A stretch of 64,000 nucleotides of DNA from an uncultured Chloroflexus sp. (GCF_937129525.1 NZ_CAKZNK010000020.1:1-64000), one strand, 5' to 3'. Positions 24,018 through 33,720 are shown, counted from the stretch's first letter. Notes: generated by a model from the letters alone, not told the origin. A program made the numbers and translations.

Positions 24018-24046
24018 ACTGCGAAAAGATTTAGCCGTATATCACC

Positions 24047-24529
24047 TTACAATTCGCGCACCGTCACCTTAGTCATCTTGTCACCCTGCTGGATGGCGTA
24101 GACGACATCCATGCCCGCCACAACCTTGCCGAATACAGTATGGCGACCATCGAGATGGGGTTGAGGCGTGTGCGTAATAAAGAACTGGCTGCCATTCGTG
24201 TTGGGGCCGGCATTAGCCATCGAGATAACGCCAGCCTCGTGTTTCAGCGGGTTGCCCATGACCTCATCGCGAAAACGGTAGCCAGGGCCGCCGCTGCCTC
24301 GCCCAGTCGGATCGCCACCCTGGATCACAAAGTCCTTGATGACGCGGTGGAAGGTCAGACCATCGTAGAACCCTTCACGAGTCAGAAAGACGAAGTTGTT
24401 AACGGTCAGCGGAGCATGCTGTGGGTAGAGATCGATCTCGATTGTCCCCTTCGTCGTCTCCATCGTGACGCGATAAGTTTTGCTCGTGTCGATAGCCATT
24501 GCTGGCGGGCTATTCCACTGTTTCGCCAC
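24047..24529 (-). CDS. cyclophilin-type peptidyl-prolyl isomerase
   Basis: This speeds cis-trans isomerisation of prolyl bonds. The 160-residue product is a full cyclophilin domain: [27 protein letters not shown] with the catalytic Arg, [20 protein letters not shown], and [19 protein letters not shown]. No signal peptide, so cytoplasmic. I accept the GTG start at 24529 because AAGGAG lies 9 nt upstream; an internal ATG at 24499 lacks a site. It is monocistronic by spacing. Confidence 0.94.
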   Translation of the reverse strand: MAKQWNSPPAMAIDTSKTYRVTMETTKGTIEIDLYPQHAPLTVNNFVFLTREGFYDGLTFHRVIKDFVIQGGDPTGRGSGGPGYRFRDEVMGNPLKHEAGVISMANAGPNTNGSQFFITHTPQPHLDGRHTVFGKVVAGMDVVYAIQQGDKMTKVTVREL

Positions 24530-24624
24530 TGCCCTTCTCCTTGATCTGGTGCGGTTGTCAAAGCTTCACCTGGATTATAGCAAAGTGTATGAATTGACGC
24601 GCAGGGAATGGGAGCCGGTTCGCG

Positions 24625-25959
24625 TTATTCGGTGCCCAATCGCCGGGTAGCGTAGGAGAGTTCTTTAGCTCCAAACGAAGGATGCGGGTTTTGCTGGAGT
24701 GATGCTGCCTCGCTCAGCGCGAGTCGAGCAAGTTCACCTTCGCCCACTGCGCGCAGATAGCCGGCAAGTTGGGTAAGCGCGTGGCCGGCGGCTGCCAGAT
24801 CACCTCGCTGGCGGGCAACGGTAGCGCGGTGATGGAGTCGGGCGATGATTGCCCGCGTGATGGTTGGGATCAGTGATGGCGGTGGATTGACTGCATCGTT
24901 GGTGTACTGACCGATAATGTCATGCTGGATCAGATCTGTGCCATCAGTGATATGCATCTGCGCTAGCCGGCGCTGGCTATTGGCAGCGCCCGGAGACACC
25001 AAAAATTCACAGAGGAGGCGCACTTCTTCTCCACGCTGTAGCTCGCCGAGGTAGAGCGTCACCCGTCGCCCGCGCTCGGCGCTGATCGGTTCGAGCACTG
25101 TTAACGCTGGCGTTAGTCGGGTCACGCGCCGAAGTGTTACCGTTTGTGGCAGGAATAGCTGAACGGTTATCGATTGGGTTGTGGCGCGGCGAGCGGTATC
25201 GAGTTCGGCGGCTATTGCTGCTGGTATTTCACTGGCGTCGCGCGCGAAACTGGCCCGACCGCCGCTGAGATCGGCCAGTTGGGTCAGGAGTGCCTCTTCA
25301 AATGCGCTGCCAAGACCGATTGTGCTGATCGTGATACCGTGCGCAGCGGCTTCACGGGCCAGACTTACACAAAGCACCGGATCGGTGGTAAACCCGTCGG
25401 TAAGGAGGACAATGCGCCGTACCGCTTCTTCACCGCTATCGATAAATTGGGCCAGCGCAAGCTGAAGACCCTGTGCCAGATTGGTCGTTTCACCAAGGCG
25501 CAGGCTGTGAAGGCGGCTGAGGGCTGCAATCAGTTCAGTGCGTCGGTTGCCAGCAATGGCCGGAGTCAGCGCGATAGCATCACTAGCACACGCGATCAGG
25601 GCCAGGTGATCGGCATTATCGAGTCGCTCGATCAGACTGTGAAGAGCGCGGGTTGTGTAATCGAGTGGGCTGGGATATTGAGCGCGGCTCTCTGCCGTGA
25701 GCGGTGTCGCGAGTTGCCAGACCGGAACACCATCAACCAGCACTTCATGCGCCCCGCCAATGCGGGCCAGCTCGCGAAACTGCTGCTCATCAACGATCGG
25801 GATCCGCATTGAACGACTGGCATCGGCTACGATTGCCAGGCGCAATGGCAGATGACTGCCGGCGCCAGCCGCAATCGTCAAATGGACATACGCTACCTGC
25901 GGCTGTGACAGCACAGGCAACGCGACCGGTTGAGGGGTACAGCGCACCTGTAACGTCAT
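24625..25959 (-). CDS. von Willebrand factor A domain protein
   Basis: The 444-residue cytoplasmic protein has a VWA domain at about 38-245 with the MIDAS motif DASRS in IVADASRSM, the Thr of GETTNLAQGL and the Asp of LLTDGFTTD. A beta-rich region follows (about 255-345) and then a helical C-terminus rich in Ala and Arg (370-430) that looks like a TPR-like bundle. Chloroflexi and actinobacterial relatives of this layout have no assigned role. It begins 10 bp after the stop of the small membrane protein gene and has AAAGGG upstream, so it ends a four-gene operon. Protein binding through the MIDAS metal is the only function I would infer. Confidence 0.85.
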   Translation of the reverse strand: MTLQVRCTPQPVALPVLSQPQVAYVHLTIAAGAGSHLPLRLAIVADASRSMRIPIVDEQQFRELARIGGAHEVLVDGVPVWQLATPLTAESRAQYPSPLDYTTRALHSLIERLDNADHLALIACASDAIALTPAIAGNRRTELIAALSRLHSLRLGETTNLAQGLQLALAQFIDSGEEAVRRIVLLTDGFTTDPVLCVSLAREAAAHGITISTIGLGSAFEEALLTQLADLSGGRASFARDASEIPAAIAAELDTARRATTQSITVQLFLPQTVTLRRVTRLTPALTVLEPISAERGRRVTLYLGELQRGEEVRLLCEFLVSPGAANSQRRLAQMHITDGTDLIQHDIIGQYTNDAVNPPPSLIPTITRAIIARLHHRATVARQRGDLAAAGHALTQLAGYLRAVGEGELARLALSEAASLQQNPHPSFGAKELSYATRRLGTE

Positions 25960-25969
25960 ATCAATCCCT

Positions 25970-26341
25970 TTAGCGACAGTCTGCCGGCAAGGGTGGATCG
26001 CTGAAGATCAATTCCAGTACAGCGCCGTTGTTGTACGTTGTGACCCGACGGGTGCGGGTTACCGATTGCAACTCGTTTGAGCCGGCTACGCGAATGCACG
26101 AATCAACACTGGTGGTCTGTACCGTCTCGCGGATGCCGCCGCGGGTAATGCCAATGATATACTCTTGCGCGATTGCCAGCCGCAACGGTTGAAGAAAACC
26201 GAGACCGAGCAAGCTGATTGTCAGCATAACCAAAACAAACAGCCAGAGTGTGCAACCAGATCGGCGACGTTTTACGGGTGGTTTGCTCTGCGCCTGGGCA
26301 GGTGGTTGGCTACGCTGTGCAGGTTGTTGTGGTGCTGTCAT
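25970..26341 (-). CDS. small single-pass membrane protein, unknown
   Basis: I do not recognise this 123-residue protein. It has a Pro/Gln-rich cytoplasmic N-terminus (1-25), a basic KRRRSG patch, one membrane helix (about 30-55) and an outer domain of about 65 residues with two cysteines (in DSCIR and ADCR) that could form a disulfide. It is 31 bp after the biotin carboxylase gene and 10 bp before the VWA gene, both on the same strand, so it belongs to their operon. Its neighbours do not explain its role. Confidence 0.78.
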   Translation of the reverse strand: MTAPQQPAQRSQPPAQAQSKPPVKRRRSGCTLWLFVLVMLTISLLGLGFLQPLRLAIAQEYIIGITRGGIRETVQTTSVDSCIRVAGSNELQSVTRTRRVTTYNNGAVLELIFSDPPLPADCR

Positions 26342-26372
26342 ACGGATTTCTCGTTGCCAAAAGGTTACTCAG

Positions 26373-28337
26373 CTATTCGGTTACCGCGAGAGGCTCAATC
26401 TCGACCAATTGCGCTCCGGCAGCGACACTTGCGCCGGTTGAGTACGGCAATCGGCGCACAACTCCCGGATACGGAGCAACGACAGTGTGTTCCATCTTCA
26501 TCGCTTCCAGCACCAGCAGGGGCTGACCTTCGCGCACCTGCTCGCCGACTGCGACATGCAGCCGCACAATTGTGCCTGGCATCGGCGCATTAAAGCTGGC
26601 CGCATGCTGATCGACAGCGTGGGTAACGCTATCGGCAGTGAGGGGCGCCGGTCGGCGCAGATGATGCGATTCACCACGCCAGGCGATCAGCCAGCCATCA
26701 TCGGCCCTGGCGAAGAAGAACTGGCAGCATTGGTTATCGAGCATCAGCGCCAGCTCGTAATCACCGCGATGAATGAGTTTCACCGACACGCTCCATTTGT
26801 CACCGGCTACCCGCCATCCCTCAGTTTGCGGTATCACTCGCAGTCGATGTTCACCGCGCGCATTGAAGGTCAAGGGAATAGCATCACCTCCTAGCCGCCA
26901 GACCGTTGCCAGCGGATCACGGGGTGGAGGATCGGTAGTAACGCTCAAGATGGCTGCTGCAATCAGTACTTCACGCGGCGGTGGGCCAGGTGGCGGCACG
27001 ATCCCCTCGTGCTCGGCGAGGAAGCCGGTATGAGTGGCACCATCGGTAAACGCCGGATGTTCGGCTATCGCCTGCAAGAGGGGCAGGTTGGTTGTTGGTC
27101 CAAGCACCACCATCTCGCGCAACGCGCGCCGCAATCGGGTTACGGCCTGTTGACGGTTAGCGCCGGCAACAATGATTTTGGCAATCATTGGATCGTAATG
27201 TACTGTCACTTCATCGCCACTGCTTAAGCCGGCATCAACCCGCACGCCTGGACCCTGCGGTGGCACGAACAGCAATACCTTGCCCGCCGCCGGCAAAAAC
27301 GCGCGCGGATCCTCGGCGTAAAGCCGAACCTCAATCGCATGACCGCGCGCAGTAATCTCTTCCTGGTGGAAAGGCAGCGGCTCACCGGCAGCAATGGCAA
27401 TCTGGAGATGCACCAGATCGTAACCGCACACCAGCTCGGTCACCGGGTGTTCGACCTGGAGCCGCGTGTTCATTTCAAGAAAATAGAATTCACCATCAGG
27501 AGTAAGGATAAATTCAACTGTGCCGGCATTGACATAACCGGCAGCGCGCGCCACAGAAACAGCGGCCCGTCCCATCGCCTCGCGCAGCGCCGGGGTGAGC
27601 GCCGGAGATGGCGCTTCTTCAACCACTTTTTGGTGACGACGCTGGATCGAACAATCACGCTCCCCGAGATGAACCACGTTGCCGTAACGGTCGGCCAGCA
27701 CCTGAATTTCAACGTGGCGTGGCCGCAGCACCAGCCGTTCGATAATCAACCGGTCATCGCCAAAAGCGGCGCGGGCTTCGCGGCGGGCGCCTTCCAGGGC
27801 TGCCGGAACGTCGGCCAGATCCCCGACTGAACGCATACCCTTCCCACCGCCACCAGCGCTAGCTTTGATCAGCAGGGGAGGACCAATCCGGCGCGCCTCG
27901 GCCAGCAGTCGTTCATCGCTCTGATCATCGCCATCGTATCCCGGCACAACCGGCACGCCGGCAGCCTGGGCCAACGCGCGCGCTTCGGCTTTGCCACCCA
28001 TAGCGGCAATTGCCGCAGGTGGCGGACCGATGAAAGTGACTCCGGCGGCAGCGCACTGTTCGGCAAGTTTCACACTCTCGCTGAGGAACCCATAGCCCGG
28101 ATGAATGGCCTGCGCATTCAATTGCAAGGCCGCCTCGACAATGGCTTCAGCGCGCAGATAACTCTGCGTGGCAGCCGGTGGCCCAATCAAAACCGCTTCA
28201 TCGGCCATCCGCACGTGTAACGCTTTCGCATCAGCCTCTGAATAAACAACGACCGGGCTAATTCCTAGCTCACGGCAGGCGCGAATGATTCGCGCAGCAA
28301 TTTCGCCACGGTTGGCGATCAGGATGCGTTTGAACAT
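26373..28337 (-). CDS. acyl-CoA carboxylase alpha subunit (biotin carboxylase + BCCP)
   Basis: The 654-residue product fuses biotin carboxylase (1-445: FKRILIANRGEIAARIIRAC, the ATP loop KASAGGGGKGMR, RLQVEHPVTE) with a linker domain and a C-terminal biotinyl domain. The biotin-accepting Lys is in LEAMKMEH. This arrangement is that of 3-methylcrotonyl-CoA, propionyl-CoA or acetyl-CoA carboxylase alpha subunits. No carboxyltransferase beta subunit is adjacent, so the substrate stays open. Its start overlaps the upstream LLM oxidoreductase gene by 19 bp. The main 3-hydroxypropionate-pathway carboxylase need not be this one. Confidence 0.92.
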   Translation of the reverse strand: MFKRILIANRGEIAARIIRACRELGISPVVVYSEADAKALHVRMADEAVLIGPPAATQSYLRAEAIVEAALQLNAQAIHPGYGFLSESVKLAEQCAAAGVTFIGPPPAAIAAMGGKAEARALAQAAGVPVVPGYDGDDQSDERLLAEARRIGPPLLIKASAGGGGKGMRSVGDLADVPAALEGARREARAAFGDDRLIIERLVLRPRHVEIQVLADRYGNVVHLGERDCSIQRRHQKVVEEAPSPALTPALREAMGRAAVSVARAAGYVNAGTVEFILTPDGEFYFLEMNTRLQVEHPVTELVCGYDLVHLQIAIAAGEPLPFHQEEITARGHAIEVRLYAEDPRAFLPAAGKVLLFVPPQGPGVRVDAGLSSGDEVTVHYDPMIAKIIVAGANRQQAVTRLRRALREMVVLGPTTNLPLLQAIAEHPAFTDGATHTGFLAEHEGIVPPPGPPPREVLIAAAILSVTTDPPPRDPLATVWRLGGDAIPLTFNARGEHRLRVIPQTEGWRVAGDKWSVSVKLIHRGDYELALMLDNQCCQFFFARADDGWLIAWRGESHHLRRPAPLTADSVTHAVDQHAASFNAPMPGTIVRLHVAVGEQVREGQPLLVLEAMKMEHTVVAPYPGVVRRLPYSTGASVAAGAQLVEIEPLAVTE

Positions 28338-29317
28338 GGGCGTAGTTTCGGCAAGACTACTTCACCGTAGGCCTTGATCCACTCTACCTGATTGCGACCG
28401 ACATTGTGGACATAAATTTCATCAAAACCGAGGTCAATAAACTGCTGGAGATGGACGCGATGCTGTTCGAGATCGGACGAGATCAGCACGCGACCACGAA
28501 AATCTTCCGGGCGCACCAGTCGGGCCATTGCGGCAAAATCTTCCGGCGATCGAATGTCTTGTTTGGGGAAGTTCATACCGCCGTTGGGCCACTGATCGAG
28601 CGCATTCTGAAGCGCTTCTTCGTCAGTTGTCGCCCATGAAACGTGCAATTGAAGCAGTTTCGGCATCTGGGCAGGATCCTTCCCCGCTTCGCGCGCGCCG
28701 GCTGCAAAGTCGGCCAGAATCCGGCGCAGCTTGTCGGGAGCCGCGCCCGGCGTGATCAAGCCATCGCAAGTGCGTCCAGCCCAGCGCAGCGTCTGGGGGC
28801 CGGTGGCGGCAATGTAGATCGGTACCGGCTGTTCGGGCAGCGTCCATAGCCGCACTTTATTCATCTGAAAATAGCGTCCTCGATAACGGGTCTCTTTGCC
28901 GCTCAGCAATTTCTGAATAATTTCAGTTGCTTCTTGCAGCATCTCGAAACGTGTGAGCGGTTCTGGCCAGACGCTAGCGACCACATTTTCATTAAGCAAC
29001 TCACCGCTCCCTAATCCCAACCAGAAGCGACCTGGAAACATTGCGCCCAACGTTGCTGCTGCTTGCGCAATCACCGCCGGATGGGTGCGGAACGATGGAC
29101 AGGTTACCCCTGGGCCGAAGCGGTGGCCGGTCACAACACCTAAAGCTCCCATCCAGCTATAGACAAAGGCATTGTGCCCCTGCGCAGGAACCCAGGGCTG
29201 AAAGTGATCAGCGGCCATCACACCGCGAAATCCGTACTGTTCGGCCAGCCGGCAATGTTCGAGTAATTCGTTTGGGTGGAACTGCTCCAGTGCTGCTGAT
29301 AGGCCAATCGTTGCCAC
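28319..29317 (-). CDS. LLM-class flavin/F420-dependent oxidoreductase
   Basis: The 332-residue product is a luciferase-like TIM-barrel enzyme of the subgroup related to F420-dependent glucose-6-phosphate dehydrogenase. The segments YGFRGVMAADHFQPWVPAQG, FGPGVTCPSFRTHPA, FPGRFWLGLGSGELLNE and IYIAATGPQTLRWAGR are characteristic. Whether it uses F420 or FMN cannot be read from the sequence. The start is GTG at 29317 with GAAGGG 9 nt upstream. It overlaps the carboxylase gene by 19 bp and leads an operon that also holds the small membrane and VWA genes. Confidence 0.88.
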   Translation of the reverse strand: MATIGLSAALEQFHPNELLEHCRLAEQYGFRGVMAADHFQPWVPAQGHNAFVYSWMGALGVVTGHRFGPGVTCPSFRTHPAVIAQAAATLGAMFPGRFWLGLGSGELLNENVVASVWPEPLTRFEMLQEATEIIQKLLSGKETRYRGRYFQMNKVRLWTLPEQPVPIYIAATGPQTLRWAGRTCDGLITPGAAPDKLRRILADFAAGAREAGKDPAQMPKLLQLHVSWATTDEEALQNALDQWPNGGMNFPKQDIRSPEDFAAMARLVRPEDFRGRVLISSDLEQHRVHLQQFIDLGFDEIYVHNVGRNQVEWIKAYGEVVLPKLRPCSNAS

Positions 29318-29669
29318 GCGATCTACCCTTCATAGCTACAGATGAGGTCTACGGCATAGTATACCACGGTGTCAGGTTTGTTTGTCATGAATGCCTTTCC
29401 CGGTGTCGTTGTCGCGTTGCGGAACACCTGCCGCAAATCTCCTGATCCCTGCCCGCAAGCAGAGTGCTTCAGTTTTGTGTGGTTGCTGAGACGCGGGATG
29501 AAAAGAGTGGGCATGGTCGGCCAGTGCCGACCGCGAGAGCGAGTTCGCCTCATTCCCAGATCGTTGCGTTCCTGCGGTGGCGCGCAGCGGTTCGGAGACG
29601 ACAGAGCGCCACAGCGCCGTGCCTTTGTCTGTGGCGCGCGCTGACAGGCGGTTGCTGATCTCACCCTGC
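29318..29669. other. 350-bp intergenic region with an inverted repeat
   Basis: No supported gene lies here; overlapping short frames on both strands look like chance. An inverted repeat, GCGCCACAG (29606-29614) with its complement (29629-29637), has a 14-nt loop and lies 33 bp beyond the sortase stop, so it may end that transcript, though it lacks a T-tract. Confidence 0.45.
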
Positions 29670-30389
29670 CTATGGCGCCGGCACGGCAATCGTAATCAGA
29701 CGGTGCGTAAGCTCGACGTTGCCTTCCACAATCACCCGATCACCTATGCATGATACCAGAGTCAAACGTTCGTCACCGGTAGGAAGGATGTACTCTACCT
29801 GATCGGGCGTTACCCGTTCTTTGCGCGCAACTACGTAGCGAAAAACGGCGCCATCGGCGCTGTAGAGCAAGATTTCGCTCCCGATTGCAAGCCGGTCGAC
29901 AAGCGCAAAGGGCGCGGGAATGTGAGGCGCTTTGCGGAAACGCAGGACATGCCCCCACAGCACGATGTTTTCACCCTCTCCTGGTTTGGCGCTGTAGATG
30001 TACCAGCCCACGTCGTGATCGAGCACTACCGGTACATTGTTCTGGTCAAGCCCTACCGGATATAGCTTACGGTCGAGATTGATCGCCGGAATCACCAGCC
30101 GCACCGGTGTCTGGTCGCCGGTTGCCGGCGAGGTGGCTGTGGGTGGGGGAATGGGTGTCATGGTTGGTAATGCCGTCGGGGTGGCAGTAGGGCTGACAGT
30201 GGCCGAGGCGGCAGGCGCGAGCGTGGCTGTGACCGAGGGTGTTGCGGTGGGGGGTGGTTCCGATACTGGCGTAACAGTTGGGGTTGCGGTTTGAGCAGGC
30301 GGTGATTGCGCTGGTGTGGAAAGCGGGTTTGCCGTGGTAGCTCCGCATGCACTGAGCAGAAGACACGTGATCATCAAAAGCAAACGCAT
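29670..30389 (-). CDS. sortase-domain lipoprotein
   Basis: Sortases are cysteine transpeptidases that attach exported proteins to the cell envelope. The 239-residue product has a lipoprotein signal with LLSAC (Cys15), a low-complexity Pro/Thr/Ala-rich linker (about 20-90) and a sortase fold of the class E/F type. The catalytic triad is visible: His147 in LWGHV, Cys214 in TLVSCIGDR and Arg218. Lipid anchoring instead of a membrane helix is unusual for sortases. No LPxTG-like substrate gene lies in the window. GAGGT precedes the ATG. It is divergent from lipB. Confidence 0.88.
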   Translation of the reverse strand: MRLLLMITCLLLSACGATTANPLSTPAQSPPAQTATPTVTPVSEPPPTATPSVTATLAPAASATVSPTATPTALPTMTPIPPPTATSPATGDQTPVRLVIPAINLDRKLYPVGLDQNNVPVVLDHDVGWYIYSAKPGEGENIVLWGHVLRFRKAPHIPAPFALVDRLAIGSEILLYSADGAVFRYVVARKERVTPDQVEYILPTGDERLTLVSCIGDRVIVEGNVELTHRLITIAVPAP

Positions 30390-30460
30390 TGCCCATACCT
30401 CGTCGCATCGTCAGAATTCTATTGGTAGCCTACCACAACTCGCGTTTGTCGATTATGGGC

Positions 30461-30466
30461 TATACT
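30461..30466 (+). promoter_or_regulatory. -10 element of the lipB operon
   Basis: TATACT ends 14 bp before the lipB ATG at 30481, in the 91-bp divergent spacer with the sortase gene. A -35 is not obvious. The implied leader is about 8-10 nt. Confidence 0.45.
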
Positions 30467-30480
30467 AACGTAAAGAAAAA

Positions 30481-31170
30481 ATGATGCCATTGCCGAAGCT
30501 TATGCGCGCGCTAACAATCTACCATCTTGGCTACATGGAATATACTGCTGCATGGGATAAACAACGCGAGTTTGCCCGCGCTCGTTCGAGTGGCCAGATC
30601 GGCGACACGTTGCTGCTGGTCGAGCATCCACCGACAATTACTCTTGGCAATAAAGCCCGACCCGATCACGTCCTGGCTTCGCCGGCAGAACTGGCTGCGC
30701 GTGGTATTGCCGTTGTGCAGAGTGATCGCGGCGGCGAAGTGACCTATCACGCGCCCGGTCAGCTCGTCGCCTACCCGATTTTCAAACTTTCGCAACATGG
30801 CAGCGATGTCGGTCGCTATGTGCGCGGATTGGAAGAGAGCGTCATTCAAGTGCTGGCCGGCTACGGCATCAGTGGAGAGCGGGTACCCGGTCTGACCGGG
30901 GTGTGGGTGCGCGGCGGCGCAGCCAAAATTTGCGCTATCGGCGTCAAATTGAGCGCGAGCGGCGTTACTACCCACGGCCTGGCATTGAACGTCGATCCTG
31001 ATCTGAGCGGCTTTGAGCTGATCGTTCCCTGTGGGATTAGCGATCGCGGTGTTACCTCGCTGGCTGCCGAGCTTGGCTATGCGCCGCCGTTGGCCGAGGT
31101 TGCCGGGCGACTGATCGAGCAGATATGCGCCGTGTTTGCGTTGCAGGTGGTGGCAACCCCGGTACGATAA
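30481..31170 (+). CDS. lipB: lipoyl (octanoyl) transferase LipB
   Basis: LipB moves an octanoyl group from acyl-carrier protein to the lipoyl domains of dehydrogenase complexes. The 229-residue product has HPPTITLGNKA, SDRGGEVTYHAPGQLVAYPI, the Lys of AAKICAIGVKLS and the acyl-bearing Cys of VPCGISDRGVTSL. The first ATG at 30481 has no real ribosome site; an ATG at 30502 is a possible alternative that still keeps the whole domain. It heads lipB-lipA-lpd, with 85 bp to lipA. Confidence 0.94.
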   Translation: MMPLPKLMRALTIYHLGYMEYTAAWDKQREFARARSSGQIGDTLLLVEHPPTITLGNKARPDHVLASPAELAARGIAVVQSDRGGEVTYHAPGQLVAYPIFKLSQHGSDVGRYVRGLEESVIQVLAGYGISGERVPGLTGVWVRGGAAKICAIGVKLSASGVTTHGLALNVDPDLSGFELIVPCGISDRGVTSLAAELGYAPPLAEVAGRLIEQICAVFALQVVATPVR

Positions 31171-31255
31171 GAGCGTATCATGCGGTACAATATCATTATC
31201 AATTGAATGATCGTTTATCGCCTTCACAGGTGATAACTGGAATGCGAGAACGCCA

Positions 31256-32176
31256 ATGGCAGAACTAATTCCGCTGAGCGATGTAGGTGTCGCAAATAGT
31301 GCGCCTGCCGCAACCAATCGGCCCCGGCGGCCCGAATGGTTGAAGGCTCGCGCGCCGGGTGGCGTTAATTATCACGATGTGCTGCGCCTGATGCGCGAGA
31401 AGAACCTCAACACAGTCTGTGAAGAGGCTCGTTGTCCCAACATCGGCGAGTGCTGGAATCATCGCACGGCAACGTTTTTGTTGCTTGGTGATATTTGTAC
31501 CCGCGGCTGTCGCTATTGCGCAATCGGCAAGGGTAAGCCGAAACCAATCGACGAACACGAGCCAGAGCGAGTTGCCGAGTCGGTCGCTCATCTGAAACTC
31601 AAGTTCGCCGTTCTTACCTCGGTCAATCGCGATGATGTGCCCGATGGCGGCGCTCATATCTTTGCCCGCACCATCGAGCTGATCCGGCAGAAGGTTCCCG
31701 ATTGCAAGGTTGAGGTGCTCATTCCCGACTTCGACGGCAACTGGGACGCGCTGGCGACGGTGCTGGCGGCTGAGCCAGATGTGCTGAACCACAACATCGA
31801 GACGGTGCCGCGCCTGTTCCGCCGTTTCCGTCCACGAGCGAAGTTCGAGCAGAGCATCGAATTGCTGGCGCGCGCCCGCGCGGCGAAACCACATCTGGTC
31901 ACTAAAAGCGGGATGATGGTCGGGGCCGGTGAGACGAACGATGAGATATACGAAGTCATCGACCGTTTGCGCGCGGTTGATGTCAATGTGTTGACCATTG
32001 GGCAATACCTCGCGCCCGACGCCAGTTACTGGCCTGTCCATCGCTACGTGACGCCGGCTGAATTTGCCGGGTTTCGGGCTTATGCGCTGGCGCGCGGCTT
32101 CCGCCACGTTGAGAGCGGGCCGCTTGTGCGGTCGAGCTACAACGCGCATCTGCACGTTGGCGCAGCCCAACATTAG
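31256..32176 (+). CDS. lipA: lipoyl synthase LipA
   Basis: LipA is a radical-SAM enzyme that inserts two sulfur atoms into octanoyl-lipoyl domains. The 306-residue product has both iron-sulfur motifs. The auxiliary cluster is in CEEARCPNIGECW (three Cys, CX4CX5C) and the radical-SAM cluster is in TRGCRYCAIG, whose first Cys lies five residues earlier in the usual CX3CX2C pattern (DICTRGCRYC). The C-terminal Ser ligand is in RSSYNAH. Length fits the family. It follows lipB and precedes lpd on the same strand. Confidence 0.96.
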   Translation: MAELIPLSDVGVANSAPAATNRPRRPEWLKARAPGGVNYHDVLRLMREKNLNTVCEEARCPNIGECWNHRTATFLLLGDICTRGCRYCAIGKGKPKPIDEHEPERVAESVAHLKLKFAVLTSVNRDDVPDGGAHIFARTIELIRQKVPDCKVEVLIPDFDGNWDALATVLAAEPDVLNHNIETVPRLFRRFRPRAKFEQSIELLARARAAKPHLVTKSGMMVGAGETNDEIYEVIDRLRAVDVNVLTIGQYLAPDASYWPVHRYVTPAEFAGFRAYALARGFRHVESGPLVRSSYNAHLHVGAAQH

Positions 32177-32298
32177 TCGTTCCGGCGCAGGTGGTTGACA
32201 TCCCCCTGCGCCGTTGCCTATCATTTCGTTGGTGTTGTAAGGCTGGTAAGCACATTTGGATCGCTTGCCGCCTGTACAGGAAATGAAAGGATTGTTCC

Positions 32299-33711
32299 GT
32301 GAGCGAGCAAGTGTATGACCTTGTCATTCTCGGTTCAGGGCCGGGCGGTTATGTTGCCGCTATTCGCGCTGCGCAACTGGGAATGAAAGTAGCGGTTGTA
32401 GAAGTCAATGCGCTGGGTGGTGTCTGTCTAAATATCGGCTGTATCCCTACCAAAGCTCTCCTCCACAGTGCCGACCTGCTCGAAGAGGTCAAAGAGGCAA
32501 AACGATTCGGGATTACGGTCGAGCAAGTTGCGTTCGATCTAGCTGGGGCAATGAAGCACAAAGATACCGTCGTCAAGCAGAGCACTGACGGTGTCGCCTT
32601 CTTGATGAAGAAGAATAAGATCGAAGTGGTGGCCGGGCGTGGTCGTCTGGCTGGACGCGGGCAGGTGCATGTTCAGTTGAACGAAGGCGGCGAGCGTGTG
32701 CTGACCGCCAAACAGATCATTGTCGCTACCGGTGGCCGTCCGCGCCCCTTCCCCGGCGTGCCGTTCGATGGCGAGCGCGTGCTCTCCTCTACCGATATGC
32801 TCTACCTGAAACAGGTGCCGACCAGTCTGCTGGCGATTGGCGCTGGCGCGATTGGGGTCGAGTTTGCCTCGATGTTCCGCTCGTTTGGCAGCGAAGTGAC
32901 GATTGTGGAAGCATTGCCGCGGATTGTGCCCAACGAAGACGAGGAAGTAAGCGCAGAACTTGCGAAAGCGTTTCAGCGTCGTGGCATTAAGACTCTGGCC
33001 GGGGCGAAGGTAGAAGGTGTCGATATTGGTGGCGAGAAGGTAGTGGTTACCGTTGTTGATAGTGCCGGTAAACCGCATCAGATCGCCGTTGAGAAGTTGC
33101 TGGTTTCAATCGGCATCGCGCCCAATACCGACAATATCGGTCTGGAAGAAGCTGGAGTCAAGGTTAACAACCGCGGTTTTATCGAGACCGATGGTTTCCT
33201 GCGCACCAGCGCCGAGGGTGTCTACGCAATTGGCGACTGCACTGCCAACACGCCGTGGCTGGCACACAAAGCCAGCGCTGAGGGAATCCTGGCGGTCGAA
33301 CACATTGCCGGCCATCACGTCACGCCGATCGACTACGGCAAGATTGCTGCCTGCACCTACTGCAACCCTGAAATCGCCAGCGTTGGCCTTACCGAAGCTA
33401 AGGCGCGCGAACGCGGCTACCAGGTGAAGGTCGGTAAGTTCCCCTTCTCGGCTAATGGCAAGGCCCGTGTGCTGGGGCAAACCCGCTTCGGGTTCGTCAA
33501 GCTGGTGGCTGATGCTCAGTACGACGAGATTCTGGGTGTTCACATGATCGGCCCACGGGTGACCGAGATGATCGCCGAGGGTGGGATTGCGTTGAGCCAC
33601 GAAGCAACTGGCGAGAGTATGATGCAGACGATCCATGCTCACCCGACACTCTATGAAGCGATCGGTGAAGCGGCGCACGCGCTCGTGCATGGCGCGCCGA
33701 TCCATCTCTGA
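32299..33711 (+). CDS. lpd: dihydrolipoyl dehydrogenase
   Basis: This E3 flavoprotein reoxidises dihydrolipoamide in the 2-oxoacid dehydrogenase and glycine cleavage complexes. The 470-residue product has the FAD loop ILGSGPGGYVAAIRA, the redox disulfide in GGVCLNIGCIPTKAL, the NAD loop IGAGAIGVEFASMF, YAIGDC, and the catalytic His-Glu pair in HAHPTLYEAIGEA. The GTG start at 32299 has AAAGGA 7 nt upstream. It closes the lipoate group, with a strong terminator after it. No E1 or E2 gene lies nearby. Confidence 0.96.
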   Translation: MSEQVYDLVILGSGPGGYVAAIRAAQLGMKVAVVEVNALGGVCLNIGCIPTKALLHSADLLEEVKEAKRFGITVEQVAFDLAGAMKHKDTVVKQSTDGVAFLMKKNKIEVVAGRGRLAGRGQVHVQLNEGGERVLTAKQIIVATGGRPRPFPGVPFDGERVLSSTDMLYLKQVPTSLLAIGAGAIGVEFASMFRSFGSEVTIVEALPRIVPNEDEEVSAELAKAFQRRGIKTLAGAKVEGVDIGGEKVVVTVVDSAGKPHQIAVEKLLVSIGIAPNTDNIGLEEAGVKVNNRGFIETDGFLRTSAEGVYAIGDCTANTPWLAHKASAEGILAVEHIAGHHVTPIDYGKIAACTYCNPEIASVGLTEAKARERGYQVKVGKFPFSANGKARVLGQTRFGFVKLVADAQYDEILGVHMIGPRVTEMIAEGGIALSHEATGESMMQTIHAHPTLYEAIGEAAHALVHGAPIHL

Positions 33712-33720
33712 TGGCGCGAA

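Noticed and set aside
29369-29664. Several overlapping frames between the LLM and sortase genes
   Set aside because: Frames on both strands overlap one another, lack ribosome sites and encode low-complexity Arg/Ser-rich products.
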